A DNA stretch of 64,000 nucleotides from an uncultured Salinimicrobium sp. (GCA_946887075.1 CAMPKA010000003.1:62001-126000); one strand, 5' to 3'. Shown: positions 1-8,628, counted from the first letter of the stretch. Program-made: numbers and translations. The notes: generated by a model from the sequence alone, not told the origin.

Positions 1-110
1 AGTACATGGACCTGGTCTTCCGATAATTCCTTCACATCAAGTCCGACCAAATCATCTTCTGTAAAGAGAAATTCAAATTCCTGATTGATCTTTACTTTAA
101 ATTTTTTCAC
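1..110 (-). CDS. Biotin carboxyl carrier-type protein, N-terminal part (cut by window edge)
   Basis: Only the first 36 codons are inside the window. The frame starts at GTG 110 and reads MKKFKVKINQEFEF then a stretch rich in acidic residues (TEDDLVGLDVKEL). A stop codon lies in frame five codons upstream and no ATG lies between, so GTG is the likely start. This resembles the N-terminus of the small biotin-carrier subunits of acyl-CoA carboxylases in flavobacteria, whose biotinyl-lysine domain would lie beyond the window. That would suit the methylmalonyl-CoA genes elsewhere in the window. The identification rests on a short stretch and is tentative. Confidence 0.5.
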   Translation of the reverse strand, partial: MKKFKVKINQEFEFLFTEDDLVGLDVKELSEDQVHV

Positions 111-153
111 CTTTCTGTCATTTTATTGAGTTACAGCAGGATGCGGCATGTTT

Positions 154-1488
154 TTAGAACTTTCTGATATCCTCACTGAGGTCAAAGACATCGATTTCAG
201 CGTATTTATCCTGAATAATGCTGCTTCCGGCTGCCGAACGATATCCCCCGGCACAATGGACGACAATGGGTTTATCGGTGGGAATTTCCTCGAGGCGGTC
301 TCTCAATGCGAACAAGGGAATGTGTAAGGAATTCCTGAAGATCATCTTTTGGTTCACCTCGGGTTCGTTGCGGATATCCACTATGGTGAAATGCTCCTGA
401 TTTGCGGCAAATTTTTTTAGATCTAGGACAGGAGTAACTTCCCTGGCTCCTGTACCGGGAATCAAAATGGCCTCGATTTGCTTTTCATACCCGATCTTGG
501 CGGTTCTCTCCAACAGCTCCCTGACCTGGTCCACGCCGGCAACTACCAGGTAAAAGCTTTCCTCCGGTTCGACGATTGCGCCCAACCAGGTTTCAAATTT
601 ATCCCTTTCATGACGGGCCATGATGTTGATACTTCCTGGGAAATGACCTTTTTTGAAGGTTTTCTCATCTCTGGAGTCGACCACAGGTATCCCCGGTGTT
701 AGCGACGCGGGATTTATCAGTAAAGGAACGGAAGCCTTTGTCCGCTGCACGTTTTCACCACCTACTCTGTTGAGCTCGACATCGAACCCGAAGTAATGCG
801 GTATGAAAGGCTGATCCTTAAGAATGGTCTCCACAAACTCGGGTTCCGGCATGTTTCGGAAAGCCCAGTTGTATTTTCTTTCATTGCCCAGTGTGGTTGC
901 AGACTCAGAACTCATGTTCTTTCCACAGAGCGAACCCGCCCCATGTGCTGGATAAACAACCGCCTGATCCGGAAGTCCTGAAAAACCGTTCCGAATCGTG
1001 CGATACATATCTTTTGCCAGGGATATACGCTGGGCCGTCATATTTCCGACCTTTTCCCTCAGGTCTGGGCGTCCCACATCACCCACAAACAAGGTGTCCC
1101 CGGTAAAGAGCACAATTTTGCCTTCAGCCTCAGCCACAATGGTGATGCTGTCAGGGGAATGTCCGGGAGTATTGATGGCCCTGAAGCTTACTTTGCCCAT
1201 TTGCAGCTCATCCCCCTGATCAAAAGTCAAATGTTCATAAGTTGCCCCTGTCAGTTTACTGGTATATACCTTGGCCCCGGTCTGTTCCTGAATCTGTTTA
1301 TGTCCACTGACAAAATCGGCGTGGGGATGAGTTTCGAATACTGCTACTATTTCTGCGTTGTTTGCCTCTGCATGGCGGTAATACTGGAGCGGATTCCGAG
1401 AGGGATCAACCAAAGCCATTTTGCCTTCACTGATAACGGCATAAGAGTAATGTGCCAGAGGAGCATCCTTAAACTGTTCGATTTTCAT
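154..1488 (-). CDS. CstB-like persulfide dioxygenase / rhodanese (MBL fold + two rhodanese domains)
   Basis: A 444-aa cytoplasmic protein with three domains. An N-terminal metallo-beta-lactamase domain carries the metal motif THPHADF (H54, H56, D58) and later GHSPDS and FTGDTLF. A middle rhodanese-like domain (about 265-355, starting near VVDSRD) has no catalytic Cys. A C-terminal rhodanese domain has the active loop CAGGYRS (C412). This dioxygenase, pseudo-rhodanese, rhodanese order and the length match Staphylococcus CstB, which oxidises persulfides to sulfite and makes thiosulfate. ATG 1488 is preferred over an adjacent upstream TTG. The gene is last in a minus-strand run with DUF2231 and TauE genes. 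Substrate is inferred from the family. Confidence 0.85.
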   Translation of the reverse strand: MKIEQFKDAPLAHYSYAVISEGKMALVDPSRNPLQYYRHAEANNAEIVAVFETHPHADFVSGHKQIQEQTGAKVYTSKLTGATYEHLTFDQGDELQMGKVSFRAINTPGHSPDSITIVAEAEGKIVLFTGDTLFVGDVGRPDLREKVGNMTAQRISLAKDMYRTIRNGFSGLPDQAVVYPAHGAGSLCGKNMSSESATTLGNERKYNWAFRNMPEPEFVETILKDQPFIPHYFGFDVELNRVGGENVQRTKASVPLLINPASLTPGIPVVDSRDEKTFKKGHFPGSINIMARHERDKFETWLGAIVEPEESFYLVVAGVDQVRELLERTAKIGYEKQIEAILIPGTGAREVTPVLDLKKFAANQEHFTIVDIRNEPEVNQKMIFRNSLHIPLFALRDRLEEIPTDKPIVVHCAGGYRSAAGSSIIQDKYAEIDVFDLSEDIRKF

Positions 1489-1529
1489 CAATCTCTAGAT
1501 AGGTTAAAAGAATTAAATAATTTTCCGGG

Positions 1530-2021
1530 TTATTCTTCGAATTCGATACAATCAGGGGAAGGAACGTAAACGCCTGCCGCCTGCTGATAGACCAAAGTCG
1601 CACCAAGATGACCCGTATAAAGTAAAGCCCCGGTTCCACAGGTGAGCGTCACAGCGAGTAATCCAGCAAACCAGGACTTGGTGAAAATGGAAGGTTTTAT
1701 TCTCCTGAGCACGTCCAGCACAAAAGCGGTTGTGAAGAGCCACCCTGTAAACCAGGCAATGTTTTCGTGGTCCTTCAAAATTGTAGGATCACAAATTTTT
1801 CTAGAAACGATCCCATCAGCCAGATTGCCCGTGTAGATGGCCACCCATAATCCAGTAACCCCAAGGAAAAGGAGGATGCTGGCTCCAGAATCCCAAACGT
1901 CCCGACTTGATTTTAAAGCGACCAATCTGAATAAGGTGGCTACCACAAGTAAGGCTATCGGAAAATGAACAGACAGAGGATGAAAAACCTCTGTCCGCCA
2001 AAACTCTGGAATCTGTTCCAT
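1530..2021 (-). CDS. DUF2231 membrane protein
   Basis: A 163-aa integral membrane protein with four predicted hydrophobic segments. It has the DUF2231 hallmarks: HPLSVHFPIALLV near residue 14 and HLGATLVYQQAAGV near the C-terminus. The conserved histidines suggest heme or metal binding in this family, but the function is not established. It lies 41 bp upstream of the persulfide dioxygenase gene and 3 bp downstream of a small lipoprotein gene, so it is probably co-transcribed with both. Confidence 0.8.
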   Translation of the reverse strand: MEQIPEFWRTEVFHPLSVHFPIALLVVATLFRLVALKSSRDVWDSGASILLFLGVTGLWVAIYTGNLADGIVSRKICDPTILKDHENIAWFTGWLFTTAFVLDVLRRIKPSIFTKSWFAGLLAVTLTCGTGALLYTGHLGATLVYQQAAGVYVPSPDCIEFEE

Positions 2022-2024
2022 CCG

Positions 2025-2339
2025 CTATTCGAGAACTCTTACGGCAATCGGATCAAGTCTTTTGCCCTCCTTGACCACTTCGACTTCCACTCGCATCCCT
2101 TCCTCTAAGACCGTGAATTCCACCGGAGCGCCATTCTGGGTCAGTTCAGTCTGATCGGTGAAGTAAAGTTCGAGTGTTTTATCATCCTCCGTCTTGACGT
2201 AAATTTCTGTCTTGGATGGTTCTACCTCTTCAATAGTGCCCTGATAAGTCCCTGACTCTACCACGTCTGTGTTCTCCCCGCATGACAGGAATAAAAAAAT
2301 ACCTGCCAGGACGAGGGGGTACATGAATTTAGTTTTCAT
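2025..2339 (-). CDS. Small lipoprotein with beta-rich domain
   Basis: A 104-aa protein with a lipoprotein signal (hydrophobic run ending in LFLSC, Cys20). The mature part alternates short beta-like strands and acidic turns (GTIEEVEPSKTEIYV, LELYFTDQTEL, GMRVEVEVVKEG), suggesting an OB-like fold such as DUF5666. That assignment is weak. The stop is 3 bp before the DUF2231 gene, so they are probably translated from one message. No enzymatic motif is visible. Confidence 0.7.
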   Translation of the reverse strand: MKTKFMYPLVLAGIFLFLSCGENTDVVESGTYQGTIEEVEPSKTEIYVKTEDDKTLELYFTDQTELTQNGAPVEFTVLEEGMRVEVEVVKEGKRLDPIAVRVLE

Positions 2340-2443
2340 ATCGGTTATTTTGTTTTGGTTGTATAAAATCCTGCCTCTAAATTACCCAAAAATCCCGGAC
2401 CGTCAAAACGAGGAAAATCCTGCCCATCCCGATGTACCAAGCC

Positions 2444-3064
2444 TCAATTTTTCTTTTTCTGAAAGCTGCAGAATAAAAAATCCTGGCTTTTCCCGCTGCC
2501 TGTAATGTGGGTGCTTTTCTTGCATCCCAAAACGTCAAAATCCGCTCGGAAAACGTCCTGAAGCTCCTGCATGGAATACCTTTTCACCGGCAGGCCGCTA
2601 CACCTCTCGGGGCCTGTCTCAGAAAAGGTTCCGATAACCAGGAACCCTCCGGGGCGTAAAGCGTTATTGACGACGTTCAAATAATTCTTTACCTGTTGCT
2701 CTCCTGTCAGAAAATGAAAGGAAGCACGGTCATGCCAAAAATCATAGTGTTGCTGTGGTTGAAATTCCGATGCGTCTGAAACGATCCATTTGATTTCTTC
2801 TGCCCTTTCTTCCAATCTTTGTTTCACTCTTTGAAGCGCCTTTTCAGAAATGTCAAGAACCGTAAGATCGGTATAACCCTTGGCCAGCAAAAATTCAGTG
2901 AAAAAGCTATCCCCGCCACCTACATCGATTATAGCAGCACTTTTGTCCAGTCGGCAGTCTTCAACATAGGACAGGGAAGTTTCCGGGACAGGTTCATACC
3001 AACTGAGTTCTGTCGAAGGCTTTTCCCTGTAAATGCCATTCCAGTGGTCCTTACTACTTTCCAT
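2444..3064 (-). CDS. Class I SAM-dependent methyltransferase
   Basis: A 206-aa Rossmann methyltransferase. Motif I is IIDVGGGDSFF near residue 45, an acidic residue follows strand 2 (LTVLDIS), the motif IV region reads FWHDRASFHFL, and the post-motif LRPGGFLVIGTFS is typical. The N-terminus HWNGIYREKPSTELSWYE is shared by a family of small soluble methyltransferases of uncertain substrate. Its place between TauE and the lipoprotein/DUF2231/CstB-like genes suggests a role with reduced sulfur or thiols, which is an inference from position only. Confidence 0.8.
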   Translation of the reverse strand: MESSKDHWNGIYREKPSTELSWYEPVPETSLSYVEDCRLDKSAAIIDVGGGDSFFTEFLLAKGYTDLTVLDISEKALQRVKQRLEERAEEIKWIVSDASEFQPQQHYDFWHDRASFHFLTGEQQVKNYLNVVNNALRPGGFLVIGTFSETGPERCSGLPVKRYSMQELQDVFRADFDVLGCKKSTHITGSGKSQDFLFCSFQKKKN

Positions 3065-3134
3065 ATCTCCATTATTTTGACATTCTCGGGGTTATCAAAA
3101 ATAACCAAAAACCCCTGTTCAAGCTTTGGGAAAA

Positions 3135-3926
3135 TCATAATATTTCCTTCCAGAAAATGTAGACACCCATCAGTAGTACGAAGATCCCGAAACCTCGCTT
3201 GAGCTTGTGACCCTCTATGATACGATTCAGGTATGATCCCAGAAAAATCCCGGCCACCGCCAAGGAAGAAAACAGCAGCAGAAAATCCCATTCGATTCTT
3301 ATGCGGCCAAGATCACCCAGGAAGCCGAGCAGGGAATTCAGGGCGATAATGAATAGGGAAGTTGCCACTGCCTTTTTCATTGGCAGGCCGGCCAGAATCA
3401 CTAAGATAGGAATAATGATAAATCCACCACCTGCTCCGACCACTCCAGTCAATATTCCTGTAAAAAAACCAAGGATTAAAAGGAGTGCGTATCGCGGCGA
3501 ATCCGGCATGGGTCGGAGGTTCTTTCTCTCTGCGATCATGGTGACCCCGGAGATCAGCATCAGCATAGCGAATAAAACCATGATAGCTGTTCCTCGGGTA
3601 AGTACGAAGTGCGAGGAGGAATAGAGCTCTTCCGGAATCGCGGGAATTATGAATTTTCTTGCTGAATAAACCGCTATAACTGCGGGAGCTCCAAAGGCGA
3701 GTCCTGTTTTAAAGCCGATGAGTTGGCTTCTGAGATTCTTTGCAGTTCCAACCAGGGAAGACACTCCGACCACAAAAAGGGAGTAGCCAGTGGCCGTTAC
3801 GGGATTCACGGCGAAAAGATACACCAGGACTGGAACGGTCAAAATAGATCCCCCGCCCCCGACTAGTCCGAGAACTATCCCGATTACGAAAGCTCCTAGA
3901 TATCCGATAAAATCAGTGATCTCCAT
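3135..3926 (-). CDS. TauE/SafE family sulfite/sulfonate exporter
   Basis: A 263-aa inner-membrane protein with about eight hydrophobic helices in two related halves. Each half contains the glycine-rich TauE signature: GLVGGGGSILTVPVLV near residue 20 and GVVGAGGGFIIIPILV near 160. The family moves small sulfur-containing or organic anions. With the downstream persulfide dioxygenase, which yields sulfite, export of sulfite is a reasonable proposal. It starts 30 bp after the SerB-SerA fusion gene and could be co-transcribed with it. Confidence 0.88.
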   Translation of the reverse strand: MEITDFIGYLGAFVIGIVLGLVGGGGSILTVPVLVYLFAVNPVTATGYSLFVVGVSSLVGTAKNLRSQLIGFKTGLAFGAPAVIAVYSARKFIIPAIPEELYSSSHFVLTRGTAIMVLFAMLMLISGVTMIAERKNLRPMPDSPRYALLLILGFFTGILTGVVGAGGGFIIIPILVILAGLPMKKAVATSLFIIALNSLLGFLGDLGRIRIEWDFLLLFSSLAVAGIFLGSYLNRIIEGHKLKRGFGIFVLLMGVYIFWKEIL

Positions 3927-3956
3927 AATAGGTTCCCGGAAGCTTCGTGTAAGCCT

Positions 3957-5849
3957 TTAATAAAGAACACGGAACCGAATGGTCCCTTCTATACCCCTCA
4001 TCTGATCGATCACCTCTTCATTATAGGCTTTGTTAATATCTGTTATCACATACCCGATGTGCTCATTTGTCTTCAGGTATTGTCCCACGATATTGCAGTC
4101 ATGGGACGAGAGGATATTGTTAATGTGTGCGATTATACCAGGCCTGTTCTTGTGTATGTGAATGAGGCGGTGGGCATCCTCCAAAATGGGTAACTGGAGA
4201 TTCGGAAAATTCACGCTGTTCGTCGTGCTTCCGGTATTGATATACTCGATAATTTTACCAGGTACAAAGTTTCCGATGTTCACCTGAGCTTCCTGAGTAC
4301 TCCCCCCTATGTGAGGTGTGAGGATCAGGTTTTTCATCCCTCGAAGTGGAGACTGAAATTCTTCCTGATTCGTCTTTGGCTCCTTGGGGAAGACATCAAT
4401 CCCAGCCCCCTTGATTTTGCCACTTTCCAGGTTCCGTTTCAAGGCCTCGATTTCGACCACATGCCCACGACTCAGGTTTAGAAATATAGAACCTTCCTTC
4501 ATCTGGTCAAATTCTTCGGATCCAAATAGCCCCTCATTTTCCTTCCGCCCGTCCACGTGTAGCGTCACTACATCACATATTCTGAGTAGTTCATGCATAC
4601 TTTTACATTTGGTTGCGTTCCCTAGGGCCAGTTTCTCAACAAGATCAAAGTAATAAACGTCGAAACCAACTGCCTCTGCAACCACAGACAACTGGGCTCC
4701 GATATTCCCATACCCAATTATCCCTAATTTTTTACCCCTGATCTCATTGCTTGCCGCCGAAGATTTGTTCCAGATTCCCTTGTGCATCTCTGAAATCCGG
4801 TCTGGAAGGTCTCGCATTAGAAAAATGATTTCCCCAATGGCAAGTTCTACTACCGATCGTGTATTGCTAAAAGGAGCATTGAATACGGCAATTCCTTTTT
4901 TCAGACATTCTTCCAGATCGATTTGATTTGTTCCTATACAAAAAGCACCCACGGCGATAAGCCGCTTTGCATGTTCCAGGACCTTTTTGGTCACCTGGGT
5001 TTTACTCCTTATTCCGAGAACAGAAACATCTTTAATTTTCTCGGCCAATTCCTCCTCGTCGAGGGCCCCTGAAATAACATTAACATTATAACCTTCGTTT
5101 TTCATGATGGACACAGCGTCCTTGTGTACGTTTTCCAGCAGAAGAACCTTTATCCGGTTCTTTGGGTAAGAAATGGCTTTGTTCATTTTATGCAGGTAAA
5201 GAAATTCATCAAGGCTAGGGGTGATGTGATCGGCTTTTTCCAGAATGTTGTTTCGCTCAATGTTTTCTGTAAAGGCATAGAACCGGTTGGCCAAACCAGC
5301 TGCTTTTATTTCGTAATCCGTATATCCGTCACCGATAACATACACATCACCTTGCAAATCGATCTCTTTGAGCATTTCTACTTTTCCATTATTCGAGGAA
5401 AGCACATTGTTCCTATCAAAGCCGATGATCTTCCCGTCCTGATCATATTCGAAACTATTGGCGAATACATTCTCCTCCCGGATTCCGAAGTCTTCCACAA
5501 TTGGGACTATGAATTCCTTAAATCCATTGGAAATGATGTAGATGTTGTCCTTATATTCTGTGAAAAATTCCTTATTTCGGACAAAAGAAGTTGACACTCG
5601 GCTCTTCAACCTATTGATCAACTCAGGAAGATGGTCGCGGGAGGCCTCAAGGAGCTCCAGGCGCCGCTCAAGAGAATCGCGGAAGGAAATTCCTCCGTTC
5701 ATTCCACTATTGGTAAGTTCCTCAAGATGATTTAGACGCTGGTCCCGGTCCGGGTGCGATGCCAGAGAAATTTCTCCCAAAACATCCAGAGCCTCGACCT
5801 GGGTGAAAGTACTATCAAAATCAATAACAAAATGTCGGTTGCTGTTCAT
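3957..5849 (-). CDS. serA: Phosphoserine phosphatase-D-3-phosphoglycerate dehydrogenase fusion (SerB-SerA)
   Basis: From ATG 5849 the protein has 630 aa; a TTG eight codons upstream is less likely. Residues about 1-215 are a HAD phosphatase of the SerB kind: DFDST at 10-14, SNG in motif II, a lysine in NGKVEML, and GDGYTD in motif IV. Residues about 230-540 are D-3-phosphoglycerate dehydrogenase, with GYGNIG for NAD, LNLSRG, GIDVFPKEP and catalytic PHIGG. A C-terminal ACT domain (PGIIAHINNILS onward) probably senses serine. The fusion joins the first and last steps of serine synthesis; the middle aminotransferase SerC is not in the window. Confidence 0.9.
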   Translation of the reverse strand: MNSNRHFVIDFDSTFTQVEALDVLGEISLASHPDRDQRLNHLEELTNSGMNGGISFRDSLERRLELLEASRDHLPELINRLKSRVSTSFVRNKEFFTEYKDNIYIISNGFKEFIVPIVEDFGIREENVFANSFEYDQDGKIIGFDRNNVLSSNNGKVEMLKEIDLQGDVYVIGDGYTDYEIKAAGLANRFYAFTENIERNNILEKADHITPSLDEFLYLHKMNKAISYPKNRIKVLLLENVHKDAVSIMKNEGYNVNVISGALDEEELAEKIKDVSVLGIRSKTQVTKKVLEHAKRLIAVGAFCIGTNQIDLEECLKKGIAVFNAPFSNTRSVVELAIGEIIFLMRDLPDRISEMHKGIWNKSSAASNEIRGKKLGIIGYGNIGAQLSVVAEAVGFDVYYFDLVEKLALGNATKCKSMHELLRICDVVTLHVDGRKENEGLFGSEEFDQMKEGSIFLNLSRGHVVEIEALKRNLESGKIKGAGIDVFPKEPKTNQEEFQSPLRGMKNLILTPHIGGSTQEAQVNIGNFVPGKIIEYINTGSTTNSVNFPNLQLPILEDAHRLIHIHKNRPGIIAHINNILSSHDCNIVGQYLKTNEHIGYVITDINKAYNEEVIDQMRGIEGTIRFRVLY

Positions 5850-6042
5850 GATCAGAATTTGAAGCCCGTCCAAAACTAAGGTTTTTCCTGCGCAACCTCA
5901 ACAAATAGATCAAAAGAAGCAGGATCGGATTCAATTTTTTTGGATTCCTCAATTAAAGGAGGTCCGGATTCATGATTTGCAAGTACCGATAGGCAAAATT
6001 TCCTAAATGATGAAGAATTCACCTGTGGAGAAACTAAATTGG

Positions 6043-6429
6043 TTACTTCTCAGTTGGAACTTTCTCCTCTGCAGCTTTCCAGGCCTTGAAGCCCCCTGCA
6101 AGGTCTACAATCATGGAAAATCCCGCCTTTTGAAGAAGCTTTGCAGCTTTCGCGCTGCGATTACCACTTCTACAGTAGATGTACAACGGTTTTTTCTTGT
6201 CGTACCGGTCAAACTGCACCAGAAAATCCGACGCAAAAAAATCGATATTCCGCGCATCTTCAATATGGCCTTCCGCGAATTCTTCAGGAGTCCGTACATC
6301 GACCAGCTGAACCCCTGCTGAAATCCTCTCCTTATATTTATCCGGGGAGAGCACAACATGTTGAAGCGTATCCTGGGCGAAAGTTGCTACAGGAGCTATA
6401 AAAGCTAGAATTAGAAAGAGTTTTTTCAT
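6043..6429 (-). CDS. Periplasmic rhodanese-like protein
   Basis: A 128-aa protein with a Sec signal peptide (MKKLFLILAFIAP..ATFAQ) and one rhodanese domain. It shows VQLVDVRTPEEFAEGHI, the active-site loop CRSGNRS and the closing GGFKAWK. The catalytic Cys is present, so it is probably an active sulfurtransferase outside the cytoplasm. It is separated from the sulfur gene run by the serine fusion gene but points the same way. Confidence 0.85.
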   Translation of the reverse strand: MKKLFLILAFIAPVATFAQDTLQHVVLSPDKYKERISAGVQLVDVRTPEEFAEGHIEDARNIDFFASDFLVQFDRYDKKKPLYIYCRSGNRSAKAAKLLQKAGFSMIVDLAGGFKAWKAAEEKVPTEK

Positions 6430-6463
6430 AAGTCAAAGGTAGTAAAACCGGAAGAAATAAGGA

Positions 6464-7201
6464 CTAATCTTCCCCATTCCCATTGTTATCCTGAGCGCCG
6501 AGAAATTTCCCGTTTGAATCAAATTTGAGCTCGACACCATTGCTCAGGGTTATTTCATAGGTGCCGTTATTTTCTTCTTCTGCTTCCATGATAACCTGCT
6601 CAGGATAATTGGCCTCGATATATCTCCGGATAATTTCAGGAAGCTCTGAGGGTTTAATATCCTTATCGTCACTGTCACTGTTCCCTAACCGGTCCTGAGC
6701 CAATCCGAGGAATTCACCGGTACCCGAAAATATAATCTGAAAACCATTAGACAAGGTGATTTCATAATTCCCATTGTTCTCCAGCTCTGCTAGTTTTATC
6801 GCAGAAGTGGGAAAATAAGTGCCCAGAAAAGACCTTATGGCAGGATTGAGGGCGGAAGCCTGGAGTTTTTCGTCTCCAAAAGTATCCCCGCTGTCATCAT
6901 CCTTCCCCAGAAAATTTCCAGAAACGTCAAAAATCAATTCCACATCGTCAGAAAGGACGACTTCGATATTCTCATTGTTCTCTTGCTGAGCCTCCTTAAT
7001 GGTTAATCCTGGATAATTCGTTATCAAATAATCGAAGATGCGCTGAGGCAGTTTGGAAGTATTGATATGGGTATCAGAACGAAAGGCGATGGCGGAAAGA
7101 TCGACATCCGGAATTGGCTGCCCTTTATCATCTTCGGGAGAACATGAAAGGCTAAGACTTCCGAAGAAGACGATAATCGAAAAACGTACTTGGGTTATCA
7201 T
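6464..7201 (-). CDS. Lipoprotein with three PepSY-like repeats
   Basis: A 245-aa protein with a lipoprotein signal ending SLSLSC (Cys20). The mature part holds three related units of about 75 residues. Each begins with a helix such as LPQRIFDYLITNYPG or LPEIIRRYIEANYPE, followed by ENN..YEITLSNG.ELKFDS.G.FLG. This is the pattern of putative beta-lactamase-inhibitor-like PepSY proteins common in Bacteroidota. Aspartate/asparagine-rich linkers separate the units and may bind cations. Function is unknown. Confidence 0.75.
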   Translation of the reverse strand: MITQVRFSIIVFFGSLSLSCSPEDDKGQPIPDVDLSAIAFRSDTHINTSKLPQRIFDYLITNYPGLTIKEAQQENNENIEVVLSDDVELIFDVSGNFLGKDDDSGDTFGDEKLQASALNPAIRSFLGTYFPTSAIKLAELENNGNYEITLSNGFQIIFSGTGEFLGLAQDRLGNSDSDDKDIKPSELPEIIRRYIEANYPEQVIMEAEEENNGTYEITLSNGVELKFDSNGKFLGAQDNNGNGED

Positions 7202-7549
7202 AATATTGAATGGTTAAGAATTTTTCATGCAAAGAACGGCGAAAACCGAATTTTATTCTAGGGCTCTATGCCTTCAGAGGAACTGGCTCCTTCATCTTGG
7301 ATTCTTTACGCCGGTATTATGATGTTACAACTCTTGTACCAACTATTTCGCAGGCACATCTTTTCTCTGGAGGGACTGTAACCGATGTTCACGGTCCTGA
7401 TTCCGGCAAGCGGTCTTCAAGATTTTTTCCGGCCAGTAAGCAATAGCAGCGATCCAGCAATAGTTAAGAGTTTTGTAAAACAGATGGCTGATTTTCAACA
7501 TTTTTCTAATTTCATCAGTAACATTTTCTCTAACTAAACTATAACCAAT
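7202..7549. other. Divergent intergenic region
   Basis: 348 bp between two lipoprotein genes that point away from each other, so it should hold both promoters. I found no exact TAnnTTTG box, no strong hairpin and no convincing ORF; a 78-codon frame across it lacks any recognisable protein character. Confidence 0.6.
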
Positions 7550-8014
7550 ATGAAAAGTTTAAGATCAAAACTGCCGTTATTGCTCAGTTTGTTTTTCATG
7601 TCCAGTTTTTTTCTCTCCTGCGAGGACGAAGAACCCTTGATTGAGGATGAGGAAGAACGTGCAGAGGTATTCCAAGAAATCTTAAGTAATGAACAGCTAT
7701 TCAATGCTTTCATCAACGAGATGAGTGAAAATCCCCAGTCATTGGAATGGGCACATTCCAGCGAATCGATGCGCCGAAATTTATACAGTACGGCTCAGTT
7801 ACAAACGATGCTGGAGGAAGACCCACAAATGAGGGATTCTCTCATGCAGCTCATCGTAGTTGTCATGGAGGAGGATACGGCAATGCAACATAGTCCGCAG
7901 ATGCGCGACAGGATGATCAGGCATCTCGATATGATGATGGAGAAAGATACGGCCCTTGCGCAAGACCTGCGAGAATTAGTCAATGAAAATCCACCATCCG
8001 AAGGAACGAATTAG
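7550..8014 (+). CDS. Methionine- and acid-rich lipoprotein of unknown function
   Basis: A 154-aa protein with a lipoprotein signal ending FFLSC and a highly acidic stretch (EDEEPLIEDEEE) right after it. The rest is helical and repeats a unit of the form PQMRDxM followed by MEEDTA or MEKDTA: DPQMRDSLM...VMEEDTAM, then SPQMRDRMI...MMEKDTAL. The regular Met and Asp/Glu spacing could suit metal binding, but no family is recognised. Start is ATG 7550 after an A-rich leader. Confidence 0.7.
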   Translation: MKSLRSKLPLLLSLFFMSSFFLSCEDEEPLIEDEEERAEVFQEILSNEQLFNAFINEMSENPQSLEWAHSSESMRRNLYSTAQLQTMLEEDPQMRDSLMQLIVVVMEEDTAMQHSPQMRDRMIRHLDMMMEKDTALAQDLRELVNENPPSEGTN

Positions 8015-8160
8015 AGTGGAGCCTGGAATTTTCTTGCTAAAGAATTTATTGTCCTGGATCCCTTTTCAGTGAACGGAAGAGGGACCGGGGACGTATTTCT
8101 GGGAGTTTTTTATATTTTTACGAGGTAAAGGCATAAATTTTGTACCCACAGAAAATAAAA

Positions 8161-8628
8161 ATGAAAACTTCATTATTACTCTTTTTCCTTTGTTTCTCGA
8201 TTTCCGGATCAGCCCAGGTGGAACGAAGTGAATTCTTCAAAACCATTGGATGGCTTAACAATAATCCTGTCCCTTCCAATGATAAAAAGCTGATTTTCAG
8301 TTCCGCAGATTTGATTCGGTACCAAATGGCCGAACATCCCGATTTTTTCGCCTCTCTGGATTTTCTACAGGAGCTGGAACCTGTCATCACGAATCATAAA
8401 TATGGACGCTATTTCGAAGTGATTTACACCTACAATCAACTTGCCTATGCCCTGAAGAATAAGAAAGAATCCAGTCGCTATGATTCTGCGCTTTATTCCC
8501 TGAAGCAATTACTCAATTCTTATAAGGAAATTGTGGAGGAGGACCCGAAGTTGAGGATTGAAAAACTCGATCGGTTTCATAAGATGAGCAAATCGGAACT
8601 GAGGAAGGAGCTGAAAAATTATATTTAG
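8161..8628 (+). CDS. Secreted protein of unknown function
   Basis: From ATG 8161 this is a 155-aa protein with a clear Sec signal peptide (KTSLLLFFLCFSISGSAQ). A TTG seven codons upstream would place extra polar residues before the signal and is rejected. The mature part is mostly helical with aromatic-rich segments (YGRYFEVIYTYNQLAYAL) and a basic C-terminus. No family is recognised. It is probably periplasmic. Confidence 0.65.
   Translation: MKTSLLLFFLCFSISGSAQVERSEFFKTIGWLNNNPVPSNDKKLIFSSADLIRYQMAEHPDFFASLDFLQELEPVITNHKYGRYFEVIYTYNQLAYALKNKKESSRYDSALYSLKQLLNSYKEIVEEDPKLRIEKLDRFHKMSKSELRKELKNYI

Noticed and set aside
1159..1569. 136-codon plus-strand frame opposite the persulfide dioxygenase gene
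   Set aside because: Antisense of a well-supported gene, with no domain of its own.
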